From Posidonia oceanica (taxonomy: Eukaryota; Streptophyta; Magnoliopsida; Alismatales; Posidoniaceae), in contig JAZBRS010000077.1 of the NCBI GenBank assembly GCA_037176725.1, positions 7,192,001 through 7,256,000 of the forward strand: 64,000 nt of DNA. Direction: 5' to 3'. The notes under the pieces are model-generated. The model saw only the letters and a list, made by a program, of their open reading frames with translations. It made no database searches and had not been told where the DNA came from. Below are positions 45,634 to 58,711 of this stretch, in pieces; position 1 is the first letter of the stretch, and every line of letters begins with the position of its first letter. Position numbers and translations under genes: made by a program.

Positions 45634-46835
45634 CTAGTCAGTCTGGTCCTTCTTCGACCTCCTGGCGTCAGGAACAGAGGTGTGCTAGGTGGGATCTCAT
45701 TAATGGGCCAGAGCCCCTGCACTTCAGTCAGATACTCAGGAGTATATCCTAAGCCCCTTGCTGCTGCTATGTTCGTTGATTTCACGCCATGGTGCATGAG
45801 GTCTGCTAGCTCTGTTGTGGCCGCAACTGTGCTGAAAGGATAGGGCTGGAGTAGCTTTGGCGCGATGCTGTTGATAAATGCCCCTTGGCGGAAACCAAAC
45901 TGTCGCATAACCCAGATGGGGTGATACTCCATGCCTTCAGTGAACCCCGGTAGGACGACCAGTCACATGTCGCAGGCGCTGAAGAAAACGGTGAATGGCT
46001 CAGCTGCAGATGGGATGATACGCCAAGTTACTGTATCATCGGTCAGCTGTTCCAGCCTTTCGTACTCCTCGTGGACAGTCTTGACAGTCTTGGCGTGGTC
46101 GCTGCTACTGTATGTCTCAAATGCATGTTTCTAGGGGCACAGGATGTCTACCTCCAGGTGTCCGACCAACCACACTTGTACCAGAGCCCCGCAGCCATGA
46201 AAGTGGCGGCAGCGGTGTGAAATGTGGTCCAGTTCGTGGTACGTCTCAGCCAGGACGACAGGTGCCAGGTCGATTTGGCGGGTCACCACAGCAAGGGTGA
46301 TCTCCGCAACTTCAATGGCGACAGTCATCCGGCCATGACTGAAGATCAGCTCGCCCAGGAAGCAGGTGACGAAGCTGCGAAGCCACAATTCATCTCCCAG
46401 TTTGGCGCGCTTCTTGGAGACTTCCTCGAAATAGTTCAGGCGGAGCGTAGATACAGGCCCGTCAACGCAGACCAATCTTTTCTTGCAGCTTTGTGCAGAG
46501 AGCCCTGTGAGTTGCCTTAGGACGGTGGCATAGCCAGAACACTTCATGAACACAGCAGGTCCCATGAGCGTGGAGAAGCCGCAGATTCGACGCACTTCCT
46601 CTAGTGTAAGTGTCAATTCTGTCCTGCCGAAACGGAAGACATGGTGCGCTAGTTTCCAGAACCTTGCAGCAGCACACAAGAGATGTCAGCTGACCTCCAC
46701 ATCAACAGCTTTCAGAAGTCTAGGTGGGATGCCCCACAGGCTCAGCTTTTCACGATCGGCTTCGGTGAGCATGGCGATCCATCCTCGGATAGTCTCAGAG
46801 CAATGTGCTAGGGTCACTAAGGTGGGGAAACCCAT
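45634..46835 (-). pseudogene. Element C mobile-domain-like ORF, broken
   Basis: Homologue of the B ORF at 24702-25903, with the same ATG context (MGFPTL, start 46835). Conserved stretches include LEEVRRICGF, GELIFSHGRMTVAIEVAEI, LAPVVLAETY and SHRCRHFHGCGALVQVWL. Stops: TGA at 46686-46688, TAG at 46131-46133 and TGA at 45963-45965. All three are explained by C-to-T change at CGA or CAG codons. The end (TPEYLTEVQGLWPINEIPP) matches B's out-of-phase end, which shows that the true protein is about 400 residues. Assignment to the plant mobile domain is by pattern. Confidence 0.75.
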
Positions 46836-48530
46836 GATAGGCGAGAATGCAGGCAGCTGGTGCGAAATCTTCAGGTACTTGTAGCCAAAGCTGTTTCATC
46901 AATCCGGAACATGTACAGGCATGTAATACTGGCAGATAGAGAAGCAGATGTGCATATAAAGCTGATAAAGCAGTTCAAATGCTACAGTTAGCAATCAGAC
47001 CACAGAATTCAAGCACATTCAGCTAAGCAAAAGGGGGCATCGCCTGTACAAGGCGGAGCCACACAAAGGGCACTCTTGTCCTCATCCATGCGGAGCGAGG
47101 AGACAAGGGAAGGGGGCTTCGTTCGTCTGGAACGAAGTCACAAAGGAGTCACGCTTGTCCTTGTTCTGTACGGAGCAAGGGGACAAGCGAAAAAGAGACT
47201 TCGTCCGTCCGGAGCAAAGTCGCACAGGGATTAGGGTTGGTGCCTGATTGCGCAAACCCGACGGCTTAAGAGGGGCCCCTGAGGGGTGCCAAGGTTGTCC
47301 TGTTACCTCTGGAGTGATTGCCCTGTCTCTGATTACTGATGCTTTCCCAGGGCTGTTGGATTGGCAGTGATTGGTTGCTCTGAGGCTTGGAGGCAGTCAA
47401 CCTACCTTGGCAGAAGTACTGTCCCAGCGCTGAGCCGAGCCTTGCAGAGTGGGAGGAAAGGGGGCGGGGATGATTTGATAGCGAATAGAAGCATGCATGC
47501 TCTATACTAAATCTATTGCCTTCAGCATATGGAGTGCTTGATGCCTACTGCAAAGGAAGGAGCGGTCTCTGACTCACTAGTCTCTACTCAGACTCCTAAC
47601 TATTGGTGGCACTCCGGAAAGGGTATTGTGGGCGCTCGGGTGGTAGTGTAGTGAGGACGGGCTCCATGCCAAACTCCCAAGGACCTACACCTACTCTTTT
47701 CACTTTTCTTGTCTTTTGCTCCCACATAGGTGTGTAGTACTTTCCCTATCCCTGGCTTGGGAGGATAATGGGTGTCTGGTAATGGCTGGGAGGAATGGCT
47801 AGGACCCATAGGATTTGTGTATTTCCCAGGCGCAAATTTGGTTCCTCTCTAAGACAGGGAAAGGGGCGGAATCACGCTGCTTGCCTTTGTTTCTGGGGCT
47901 GACTTATGTTTTTGCCCCCCTTTTATTGCTTGTTTTTTTTTTTGTCTTTTCTTTCTTGTTCTTTTTCTCTTTCGCCCCTTTTTTTTTTTGGCTTGCAGGC
48001 TTCCGTTGTCCCTAACTTAGAGGTAATGGGAGCTTGGTTTTGAGACAAAAGGGGCTAGGCCTTGTATGGCTTGTGGATTTACAGGCGTGGATTTGGATCC
48101 TCCCCAAGGCAAATTGGAGCGACAAGGTTGTACTGCACATCTCTATCTCTAGAGCTAACTCCTGTCTTCCCCTTCTAGTCTTCTATGGTGGCTAGGCTAA
48201 GGCATGTAGGTTTTGCTCACACTCTCTCACACCCTAGGATTTTTTCTCCCTCTTGAGGTGTAAGTCTTGAAGGGGTTTAGACATTTCGTCTGTCCTCACT
48301 GGATGGTGGCTCCCTCGCTGGTTAGGACATCCAAGTAGTGTTAGGTGAGGTAGAGGGTACTCCTTCTAAGGCAGGCAAGCATCTCCGATTTTCGTCATCA
48401 GGCTTATGATAGTAATGCACATAATACATTTACATCTTTTCTGCTGAAAAATAAACAAGCCTAAAATGCATGAGGAAGATGGAATGCAATAAGTAAGAGA
48501 GAGGGAACTCTGCAAGGTAGCGGCGGCAGC
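46836..48530 (-). other. Spacer between pol and mobile-domain ORF in element C
   Basis: Counterpart of 23223-24701 in B. On the minus strand it carries an A-rich purine tract (plus-strand T runs at about 47930-47990) and the shared block near 48290-48320. No gene was recognised. Confidence 0.65.
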
Positions 48531-50182
48531 CTACTGGTAGTACTTCTTGAGGTAGCATGAATTGACCGACTCAGATTACTCGACCTGGTCCATGTCCTCA
48601 AGGACTACTGCACCGCCAGAGAAGATCCGCTTGATTAGGAAGGGGCCACGCCAGTTGGGCCTGAATTTCCCTCGGCTGTCGGGGAGATGGATGGCTCGAA
48701 GGACCATATCCCCTAGATTGAAGCTTCTGGGCCTAATCTTCTTCAGGTATTCTCTGACCGAGCGCTTCTGGTAGCACTGAGCATGATGTATGGCCTGCAG
48801 CCTAGGCTCATCAATCAGGTTCAGTTGGATGCGGTGGTCTTCGACCCATTCTGCTTCTTTCAGCTCAGCTTCTCGTAGGATCTGCAGTGAGGGGATCTCT
48901 ACTTCGACAGGCAGCACTGCCTCCATGCCGTACACCAAAGAATATGGGGTGGCTCTTGTTGAGGTTCGGACTGATGTCCTGTACGCCCAGAGCGCGTACG
49001 GAAGCTTATCATGCCAGTCCTTGTGAGTTTCTGCCATCTTTTTCAAGATTTTGACAAGGTTCTTGTTGGCAGACTCTACTGTGCCGTTCATCTGTGGCCG
49101 ATAAGGCGAGGATCGGTGATGCTTGATGTGGAAGCTCTGCAGGTAGTCTTCGATCCTCTTGGCTATGAAGTTTGTGTCGTTATCAGAGATGAGCGCGTAC
49201 GGGACCCTATACCGGGCTATGATATTGTTCCTTGTAAACTTTTCTGTAGCCACGGCCGTAACTATCTTGTAGGAGGCTGCTTCCACCCACTTAGTAAAGT
49301 AGTCGATCGCTACCAAGATGTAACGATGACCGTTGGAAGCTAGTGGGTGTATGGTGCCAATGACATCGATTCCCCAGGTGGAGAAAGGCCAAGGCGAAGA
49401 CATGCTGTGCAATTCCTGTGCGGGTGCGTGTATGAAGTTCCCATGTATCTGGCAGCTATGGCACTTGCACACAAGTTGGCAGCAATCTGCCTCCATGGTT
49501 GACCAGAAGTAGCCTTGGAGCATAATCTTTTTGGTCAGCAACACACCATTCATGTGAGGGCCGTAGGTCCCTGCATGGACTTGGAGCATCAGTGTGTCGG
49601 CCTCCTTTTTGTCTACGCAGCGTAGGAGCATCAGGTTGTAAGATCTTTTGTACAGATGTCCTGCCCCTATCACATACTTTGATGCCAGATGTGCCAAAGT
49701 CTTTTTGTCTGTTGCTGAGGCGCCAGGTGGGGGGTTGCCAGATTCTAGGAAGACTTTAATGTCGTGGTACCATGGGAGTTCCTCTGCTGGATCTGCTTCC
49801 TCGACAGTCATGCAATGTGCGGGCTGTTCCACACGAGAGACTGATACGTCCATCACACGGCCTTCGGGTATGGAGAGCCAAGATGCAAGGGTTGCTAGGG
49901 CATCTACATAGGCGTTCTTGGCTCTATTCATATAAGTGAAGCGGATGTCCTCGAATTCTCCTATCAGCTTCAGCAGGCATTCATGATAGGGTACCAGCTT
50001 AGGGTCCTTAGTCTTCCAGTCGCCGTTAACCTGGGAGATGACCAGCATCGCATCTCCGTGTACATGCAGCTTGCACAGGTCGTGCTCGAGTGCGACTTGC
50101 AGTCCTAGAAGGTAGGCCTCATACTCTGCCTCATTGTTGGTGCAAGGGAATATTATCTTCCTTGCAAAGGGGATTAGAACTC
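48531..50182 (-). pseudogene. pol: Element C Pol: second RNase H (end) and integrase
   Basis: Minus-strand frame open from 50048 to 48576. It holds the C-terminal half of the archaeal-type RNase H, including HGDAMLVISQ with the catalytic Asp that B has lost. Integrase follows, with the finger (MHVGT-like MNGVLL, CHSCQIHG), Asp in GIDVIGTIHP, Asp in LISDNDTNF, and Glu in NGTVESANKN; all three catalytic acids are present. TAA at 48576-48578 (CAA to TAA) ends it 15 codons early; the natural TAG is at 48531-48533. A 1-base deletion near 50182 separates it from the upstream Pol frame. Confidence 0.88.
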
Positions 50183-53100
50183 CTATGGCGTTGATAGGAT
50201 AGCACCGTTGCCTCTGTCCCTTCTATTAACTGCGCCATCGAAGTACAGATGCCACTGTAATTCGTCTCCAGGATCCTTCTGCTCTGAATCCTCCATGGCG
50301 AACAGGATGTCTTCAACGGGGAACTGTGTCTGCAGAGGCTGGTATTCAGGTAAGGGAAAGTTGGCTAGATGATCTACCATGGCTTGCCCCTTCATTGATT
50401 TCTGTGTGACGAAAGTAATGTCATATTGAGACATTAACACCTACCACTTAACACATCTGCCCACCATAGCCGGCTTCTGGAAAAGGAACTTGATGGGGTC
50501 ATGCCGGCATAAGAGCTGAACTGGGTGCGCCATCATGTAATGCCTTAGCTTCTGTGCGGCCCAAACTAGAGATAGGTAGGTCTTCTCAATGGTGCTATAC
50601 CTGGCTTCGCAATCAGTAAACTTCTTGCTCAGATAGTAGATGGCACACTCCTTTCTACTGGTTTCATCATGTTGGTCCAAGACGGCACCTATGGAATGCT
50701 GCGTGGCAGAAAGATAGAGAATCAGGGGTCTCCCTGGCACGGGAGAGACCAGGACAGGAGGCTTGATTAGGAGCTGCTTGATCTTATCAAATGCAGCTTG
50801 GCACTCCTCACTCCAGTTGATCCGTGCATTCTTCTTCAGGAGCTTAAAGATCGGTTCACAGATAGGTGTGAGTTGCGCAATGAACCGGCTGATAAACTGT
50901 AGACGCCCCAGCAGGCCTCTGATTTCTTTCTCAGTCCTGGGAGGTGGCATGTACACGATGGCTTTGGCCTTACTCAGGTCCACTTCAATTCCCCTCTAGC
51001 TGACGATGTAGCCCAATAGCTTGCCGGATGATACCTCGAACATGCATTTACTGGGGTTAAGGCGAAGCTTGTACTTCCTCAAGCGATCAAAGAGCTTCTT
51101 AAGGCAGATAAGGTGATCCTCAGGCTCTCCAGACTTAGCAATAATGTCGTCCACGTAGACCTCGACTTCTTGGTGCATGAGGTCGTGGAATAATGCTGCC
51201 ATCGCCCTCTGATATGTTGCTCCAGCGTTCTTGAGCCCAAATGGCATGACCTGATAGCAGAAGACTCCCCAGGGGGTGATGAATGAGGTCTTCTCCATGT
51301 CTTCTTCTGCCATTCTGATTTGATTGTAACTGGAGAAGCCGTCCATGAAGGAGAGCATCTTGTGCCCCGCAGTGTTGTCCACTAGGACGTCAATGTGCGG
51401 TAGAGGGAAGTCGTCCTTAGGACTGGCTTCGTTCAGATCCCTATAATCAATGCACATGCAGACCCGTCCGTCCTTCTTGGGTACAGGCACAACATTTGCG
51501 AGCCATTCTGGATAGAGGATGACCTTGAGAAAACCAACACTGTGCTGCTTCATGATTTCCTCCTTGATTTTGAGCAGCCACTGTGGTTGCCACTTCCGAA
51601 GTTTCTGCTTTACTGGCTTCGCATCTGGGTCTAGGGGCAAGTTGTGCACTACGATCTCGACATCAAGGCCAACCATATCTTCATAGCTCTAGGCGAAGAC
51701 ATCCGCATATTCCATAAGGAATGCAATAAACTCTGCTCTGGCCTAGGGTGGCAGTAGGGCGCTGATATGGACCTCTCTGACATCTTTAGCTGTGCCAACA
51801 TTGATAGCCTCCGTCTCTTCCTCGACATGGAGGTTGGGCCCTTCCGGGTCGTTATCGAAAGGCTGGAATTCAAGTGACAGTTCATCATTCTCATCTACAC
51901 CTATATCCCCCTCCTCCTCATATGCAATGAGTTCCGAGAGGATCTCCTTCTCAAATGTAGGGTTTGTAATGTCGAAGGAGTGGACACGTTCTGCCCCTTG
52001 ATCCTGATGACGCCTCAGGATGGTCACGCTCACCCGAGTATTTCTATGGGCTCAGTGGGTGACGTTTGCTTCAGTGGCCCCTGGTCCCGTTGACTGATCT
52101 GGCTACTCTGGCTGCTCTGTCTGTTCCGACTGCGTTGGCACCACTGTCATTGCTGGGACTGTCTGGAATGCTGGGACTACTCTGTCTACTACTGCTGCTG
52201 TCTGTACTGTCTCATCCTCTGCGTTTTCAGATGTGCTCGCGGGGAGTGCTGGAGATGGACAACTGTTCTCTAGGCGACGAATCTGTGTACTGTCGCCAAA
52301 TGCACCGCTTGTGCAGGGCATGCGCCGCACGAACCACCTAGACCCATCTTCAGGCTGCAAGGTGATCAACTTGTCCGGTCTAGTGGGTGCTGCCTCTGGC
52401 TCTTCTTCCAGGACCATGATGGAGAAACGATCTTGCGATAGGGAGGGATCCGTGGCCACGGCTTTTCCTTTCTTCAGCGTGTGCTGCTCAGCGGCGTCTT
52501 CAGTGAACACCACAAGTTGTTCCTGGAAGAGCAACTCCAAGTCTTCAAGCCTGTCAGCCACCTGGGCTTTTGCAGTCGCACCTTCCTCACCTTCAGAGGG
52601 CGTGTCGACATAATAGGTGCAAGCGGCCTCTTCAGAGTCCTGCCCAGCGATTCCTCTGCCTACGAGGTCTACTCTGGCTTCCAGGCATATCACCGGCCTG
52701 GGTGTCTGCTCTGTTACTGGCTGGTTGGCTAGCTGACCTCCTGGCGCGACTGGTTGCGGCACTAGGGGGATCGGAGATGCGAACAGGTTGGTCAGGGAAG
52801 CCACTGACAGCGGCGCCGACAGGGACAATGCTGTGGCTGGAGGGGAGGCAAAGGCGCTCTTCTAAAGCTCCAATAGCTGGACGGTTGCTCTGAGGGATGA
52901 AGCGCCGACACTCATGTGTGATGGTGGTTGTTTCTCTGTAGTAGCGGCGAGGGTCTTCCACAACGTTAGATCTGCTGAAGCTAACGGCGGTATGGCTGAT
53001 GGTGCTGCCTACTTTGCTTGTGGAGCTACTGATGAGGCAGGCTGAGTCATGCCGTCGCTTGAATCGACTGATTGTACCCTCGGAAAAGGTAACTTCAGTA

Positions 53101-54163
53101 CTAGTGCAGCTACGGCCGCGAGTGGACAAGTGGTTGGTGCCTGCAGAGGTGCTCCTGATTCTGGAGCTGCTGAAATAGCTGTCATATGCACTGGTGAAGT
53201 TGCAGAAGAAGGAACCGTCATCTCTGACACAGACTTTGCTGAATCTGCCACTGTATCAGGATAAGGGAGGTCCAGGCAGACTGACAGGGAGATTGCAGGG
53301 CTGATCCGGGCTTCTTCCTTCGACTGTGTTGGGACAACCGTGCCAGGCTGCTCTTCATCAGAATAATAATCCTCTATGCAGACCCACTCCTCTGTCGGTA
53401 GTGGGGGGCTCTGGCATGGTGCTGGCTGAGCTGTTGCTAGCCTCGTGTTCGGGTCGAGAATACCTGCACTAACGAAGTTAGTGAAGTCCTGAGGGATCAC
53501 GAGCTTCCGCTTCCCTGAATGCTGGCGCTCACCATCACAGGGTTGCCATTCATATCCCAGGCCTTGGAACTTTTCGCGCTCCTCGGTAGTGACTGGCTCG
53601 GCGATCCCTTGGCCGTGACACCCAAGTGGCGTTCCCTTCTCATAGCCCCACCTGCAGCAAATGTTCTCGACCATCCTGGAAGGGTTACAATGAACGGCTA
53701 GAGAGCTGACACGCTCAAGAAGAAGAATAAAGTTAACCGGCTCGAATCGGTTAACATGGTACAGGGTATTCGACGGCTTAGGATCAAATTGGACAGTTGG
53801 CTGGGATACAGAAGAGACCACCTCGACCGGTTCCTTGTCAAAGTTTTCCACCATTACGACGATAACATCATCATCGTAGCGAAACTTGATCATACGGTGG
53901 AGGGTCGAGGGGATCACCTGATGCTTGTGCAGCCAAGGGCGCCCAAGCAGAAGATTAAAAGAAGGCTCCAAGTCGGCGATATAGAACTTGACATCAAATT
54001 CGACCAGGCCAATGGTAAGAGGAATAACAAGGATCCCCAGAGAATCATGGTGCATATTGTCAAAAGAGGTCATTCCCTTCACGGCTGGCGTGATATCCTC
54101 GGCTTTGAATCCGAGCTTCAATCCTGTGCACAGGGGACAGACGTTAAGGCCTGACCCATTATC
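50183..54163 (-). pseudogene. pol: Element C protease, linker, reverse transcriptase and RNase H
   Basis: One minus-strand phase broken by TAG at 53009-53011, 52103-52105, 51743-51745, 51689-51691, 50996-50998 and 50441-50443. Protease (LLLGRPWLHKHQVIPSTLHR) starts beside a 1-base deletion at about 54164, next to the Asp-Asn-Gly active site (54155-54163). The linker shares YYVDTPSEGEEG and ITLQPEDGSRWFV with B. Reverse transcriptase spans about 51700-50960, with YVDD in VEVYVDDIIAK. The canonical RNase H again lacks the first Asp (LYLSATQHS). The second RNase H begins LYFDGAVN. Where B gives the sense codon, these stops are CAG to TAG or TGG to TAG. Confidence 0.88.
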
Positions 54164-57100
54164 GACAGCGAGAGGGGAATGTGGAACCTTTTGAACTGCA
54201 CCGTGATGAACAGGGGCTAATTATGGTTAGCCCCCGCTGGAGGCAATTCATCGCTCGAGAAAGAGATGACCTGCAGCTCTGCGATCGTACCTACCATATT
54301 TTCTAGAGTTGAAGGCTCGATGGTTTGGGACACATGGGCGGCCTGGAACACGCAAAGAAAAGCCTTTCGGTGTTCGCGGGAAGAATGGATCAGGTCCTAG
54401 ATGGATATGTCAGCCTTGACTTTTTTCAGCTGGGCTGTTATGTCAGCTGAAGGCTGGTCTTTTTTGGTGGTGGGGATAGTGGCTCTGGTGGTAGGTTCTG
54501 TAGAGGCGGGATCAGGGGATTGGTCTACTGGAGGTTGGCTCACAGGTGGGGATGGGTCTGCTGGTGGTTGGTTCACAAGCGGAGTAGGTTCAGGGGGGTT
54601 AGGCCTGACTATTGGGGCAGCAGGTCTGGTTGCTGGGGCGGCGGGTCTGTACACCCTCCCTAACTGCGTGACATCTGCATACATTTCTGCGGCGTAGTCA
54701 TAATGAACGCAGTGGGTATCCCTGGTTAGGTTAATAACCAGGGGAACACAAGCTGCGAGCTCGAGAGGGGCTACCAAGGTATTTGCCGATTGACGGGCAG
54801 GTAAAGGTTGTTGCTGGGGAGGCTGTGCTGGCTCTGGCTGGGGTCTGGCCTGCAGGCAGATGGGGGGTTGAGCCTCTGGTTGTATGGTGGGCCTCGTAGT
54901 AGTACGCTCCGTCTTGGCGTCCAGTCGGATCATGTGAATCCCCGACTCGGAGCTGGCAAGCGTCGCAAGATAGAGGGAAGAAGAAACGGGCACAGAAAGA
55001 TCTTGAATCAAATCAGAAGGGTCTACCACAGACATGGCGGGCCCAGAGGGGAAGAGAGAATGCACACTTGAAGTCCCCACGTCTCTTGGGCCAGAATGCT
55101 CAGGCAGGGGCTGGTGGACGATGCTTGGATTAGAGGGAGTTGTTCCTAATGCAGAGGGGGATGCTGGTGGAGGGGTGGAAAAAGATGCTGCCTCTCGAGT
55201 GTTGATACTGATGAACCTTCGGTCAATCAGGTCCTGCACGGCTCCCCGTAGAGTGAAGCAATTATTCGTTGAGTGCTCGACTACTTGATGAAATTGCAGA
55301 AGTGATCCGTCCTATATCACCTCGGAAGAGGATTCGGTGGTGGGTGGATTTCGAGGAGCATGAGGAGTGACGCAACCTTGGGGAGGACGGCGCTCAACAG
55401 CTCCACTAGCTGAGTGTAGTGGCATTGAGGGTGGGGCTGTCTCTACCCTTGGTGTTGTCCTTGCCGAACTGGTGGGGCTGAGTAGACCGGTCAGGTGGTG
55501 ATAGTGATCTGTGGTGTGTGAGGTGCACCAGGTGTGGGTGCATACACCACCTGATTCGGGCCGGGCGGAGCTATCATGTGGACAAGAGCGGTAGGAGAGT
55601 CGACGTAAGCAACTGCGGGCCGCAGGGGATCCCTCCTCCTAGGGTTGTTGTTGTTGGTGTTGCTGCTACTACCACCACTGCTGGGGGATGTGGCTTGCTT
55701 GGCGAAGACGGAGAGCACTGGGAAATTGCCGCTCCGAAGGGTGCTCTCCACGGGTGTGCTGACCCAAATCAGAGATGCAAACCTAGTGACAGCCTGGATG
55801 GCAAGCAGAGCCCTAGTGGATGGTTGCGCGCCTCGAATGATAATCTCGATAGATTCCTCATCAGAGGGTCTATCGCGAACTTGTGCAGCTAGGGCACGCC
55901 AACAGTCGATGTACTCCCCGAACGGCTCGTTGTTCCTCTGCTTCAGAGCGACAAGGTCCTCGCGCTTAGGGACCAAGTCAAGATTGAAGGAATACTGTTC
56001 TAGGAATGCCCTACCTAGGTCGTTCCAAGTCTTGATGGTGGTCATATCAAGTGATGTGAACCACTTGAGGGCCGGGCCAGTAAGACTCTTTTGAAATAGG
56101 CGGATCAATAACCTGTCATCAGCCTGAAGCTGAGCCAAGTCTCCGCAATACGCCTTGAAATGGGCAATGGGGTAGCCCCTACCATTGTATTTGTCAAATG
56201 CCAAGATCTTGAATTTCGGTGGGAGTACCGCCTTTGGAAAGCAACAGAGGTCCCAGAACTGGTAGGAGTGGAAGTCCGTGCCATGCACTTGTCGAAGTGC
56301 TTTCTCCAGAAAGGCGAACCTGTCATCATTGGATTCTGGAGTTGCTGCCAGAGGAGATGGGGCAATAGAGGCAGGGACTACATACGCCGTATGGGTCGCA
56401 CTGAGGTGCTCCTCTGGATCCACCATCGCGTCGCCTATTGAAGCAACGGGATGGCTGGCGTATCCATGCAGATGTGCAGTGGGTGCTGTGGGTGGTGCAA
56501 AGTATGTAGGAGGGGGAAATTGCTGATGCACTAGATGGGGGTATGCAGGATGTTGTGTAGTGAATTGTGGAGATCGTGGGAGCAACAGCTGATGTAGTGG
56601 CATGGTGCCAGGCAGCGGGCTAGAGAAGTGCTGTACACGAACTAGCCCGAGGGGCTGGCCACCAGGTGGTGGAGGTGCATGCTGTGCGGTGAATGAAGTG
56701 TGTTCAGAGGGGAGAGGCTGCGCCCTATCACCGAAGTAGAGAGCAACTGGGGTGATGGCCAAGGTGGCAGGGCAGTAGGGAATGCCTGGAGAGCAGGAAC
56801 AGGATGCGAAGGGACCTCAGGTGCAGAAGGAGCTGGAGGAGGGTGGGCAGATAGAGCCATGCCCTGAAAGATCTAGGCAAGCTCCGCCAGGCGCTGGTAC
56901 CGCTCTTCAGGGGTCCCGTCAGTGGAAATGCTGAATTGTAGTGTCGACGAGGGAGCAGATGCAAGAGGGAGGACTCAGACTATCCAGGAGGATAAGATCC
57001 TAAGACGGAAGTTGCCGCAGCAGGGTGGGCGTCAGAAGTGACAAGACTTAGGGAAGGAGGGGGCAGAGGCGCCTCCGGAGCGCGAGCATAGGTCACCAAG

Positions 57101-57300
57101 ATGGGATCGGTGATCGGGTCCAGAGTAGTGTGAGTCTACCAATGCCCCACAGGATGCTGGGCTGCCCTAGGCGACAGAGGGGGAAACCCTGGTGTCATCG
57201 AGGGCACAGGAGGAATGGAAATGAGAGTCGGAGGGCCTGAAACAGAAGTCCCCTCCGGAACAACAAGAGTGAGCAGAGGCTCAAGAGTGCGCTGGGCCAT
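54164..57300 (-). pseudogene. gag: Element C Gag, frameshifted
   Basis: Start ATG at 57300 (MAQ), matching B. Phase changes occur between 57136 and 56860 and near 56700-56760, again before 55239, and at 54164. TAG at 57136-57138, TGA at 55491-55493 (CGA to TGA), TAG at 54397-54399 (TGG to TAG) and TAG at 54217-54219 (CAG to TAG) interrupt it. The capsid domain is well preserved at about 56300-55700 (FRDLCCF-like FWDLCCFPKAV, HFKAYCGDLAQLQADD, LTGPALKWFTSLD). It has a sense codon where B has its first TAG. The zinc-knuckle-like region is frameshifted near 55300. Confidence 0.85.
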
Positions 57301-58275
57301 GGCTGACCGAGAGCAGGTAAGAACAAGGCTACGACGGAAAGGTGAAGAAGGACGCCTAGGAGGAGCTATATTCGCAAAGGCGAATAGCTCAGGAAAGGGA
57401 GGGTCGAAAACAGGTGACGCAACAGAGGCGTCAGTGAAGCGAAGCACTCAAGCCCAGACAAGGGAACTCGCTCACTGATCTCTGTTGCAGAAAAAGCAAA
57501 CAGGTGTTAGAACCTGAAAGAAAAGATGCAAATGTTTAGTTGATGGTATGAATGCAATCATACAGATGGTATGTTATCTAGCATGCTCTCTCTCACCAAT
57601 CTAGTGTGTCCTAGTAAGTTGTCTACTTCGGACTCACAAGTGTGCGGGTCACCGACTCGGTCAGAAAGTAAGGCTCCCGTCTAGAACCTGGCCCAGAGCT
57701 CAGGTATGATGGGTGGTGCAGTAGTAGCCTAGAGCAAAAATGGAGAAGAAAACACCCAAACATGGTAGGCAATCAACACACATCACAGCAAAAGGCATGG
57801 GCATGGTATGTGCAAGTGTATGTGGACATGATAGTGGAAAGAAACACTTAGCATGTCAAAAGGCATAGTATGCAGGGCATGTGCGTGTACAGTGGCATAG
57901 CAAGAGTGTAAAACAAAGCAATTACCATTCAAAAGGCATGTATTATTGTGCCAAACAAGTATTTAGGCATGCATTATGCGAGAAAATAAAGTAACAACAA
58001 GCCAGCAGGTAAATAAGTAAAGACAGGTAAACATTAGAGCATGTAAAGGTAAAGCAGGCAATAAAGCATGTAAACAGGCAAGGCAAGCAAAAACAATGCA
58101 AGCAGAAAGCTAGGGAGGAGAGCCAGGGTCTGAATCCTTAGCAAAGTCGCCACTGTGCGACTTGCGGGGAATCAAGACAGACGAGCGAGCAAATAGGCAA
58201 GGCAAAGGCACAAAGCAAGCAAAGAATGCAAAACCCAAGTGGCGCGGAAGCCGAAAACGAAAGCCGGAGTCTAGT
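57301..58275 (-). other. 5' leader of element C
   Basis: Leader between PBS and gag, with no credible gene. TTTTTCTGCAACAG|AG (AG at plus 57483-57484) lies 182 nt before the gag ATG, the same place as the acceptor-like site in B. An extra copy of the LTR-end/PBS motif, ACAGTGGCGACT, lies at 58145-58156, about 140 bp downstream of the real PBS. Confidence 0.6.
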
Positions 58276-58276
58276 A

Positions 58277-58294
58277 TCCCCAGTGGAGTCGCCA
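58277..58294 (-). promoter_or_regulatory. Primer binding site of element C
   Basis: On the minus strand TGGCGACTCCACTGGGGA, one base after the CTACA end of the LTR at 58296. It differs from B's site at one position (A for G). Confidence 0.88.
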
Positions 58295-58462
58295 CTGTAG
58301 CGATCTCGTGAGCTTCGCGATCATCCATGGACGCTGCTAGAGCTCGTGTACACCGATCAGAAAATCAGGTTCACTATTAGCGGGTGATTCGAGGAGGAAA
58401 CTTGACTCAAAACACCGAAAATAGAGGTGAAAAGCCAAAGGGAACGAAAAAAAGAAGAAAAA

Positions 58463-58473
58463 GGGAGTCGCCA
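58463..58473 (-). other. PBS-like motif inside LTR C
   Basis: TGGCGACTCCC on the minus strand, 179 bp inside the LTR relative to the real PBS. It is the counterpart of 5350 in LTR A and 12988 in LTR B. Confidence 0.45.
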
Positions 58474-58630
58474 CCCTGTCTATTAAGTCAGGAGACAAGG
58501 AAAATCGAGGAAATGCATGAAAAACATGCAAAACCACACAAGAAGATGCAATACAATGCAAATGCTATGCAAAAAGGATGTCTAGTGCCAAGGACGAGGG
58601 CAAAAGTGTCATTGCGGGCCAGAGAAAGGG

Positions 58631-58711
58631 TAAGGACTCCTGTTACGCGTGGGGAGGCTGTTAGGCACCCCCGACACGCCCGAGGAGCGGTCTTTCTAAG
58701 CTTACGCTCGC
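58631..58711 (-). promoter_or_regulatory. Conserved LTR island, LTR C copy
   Basis: The minus strand reads GCGAGCGTAAGCTTAGAAAG, then the GGGGGTGCCTAACA core, then CGTAACAGGAGTCCTTACCC. It is nearly the same as in LTRs A and B and lies 415 bp from the LTR end. Confidence 0.6.
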
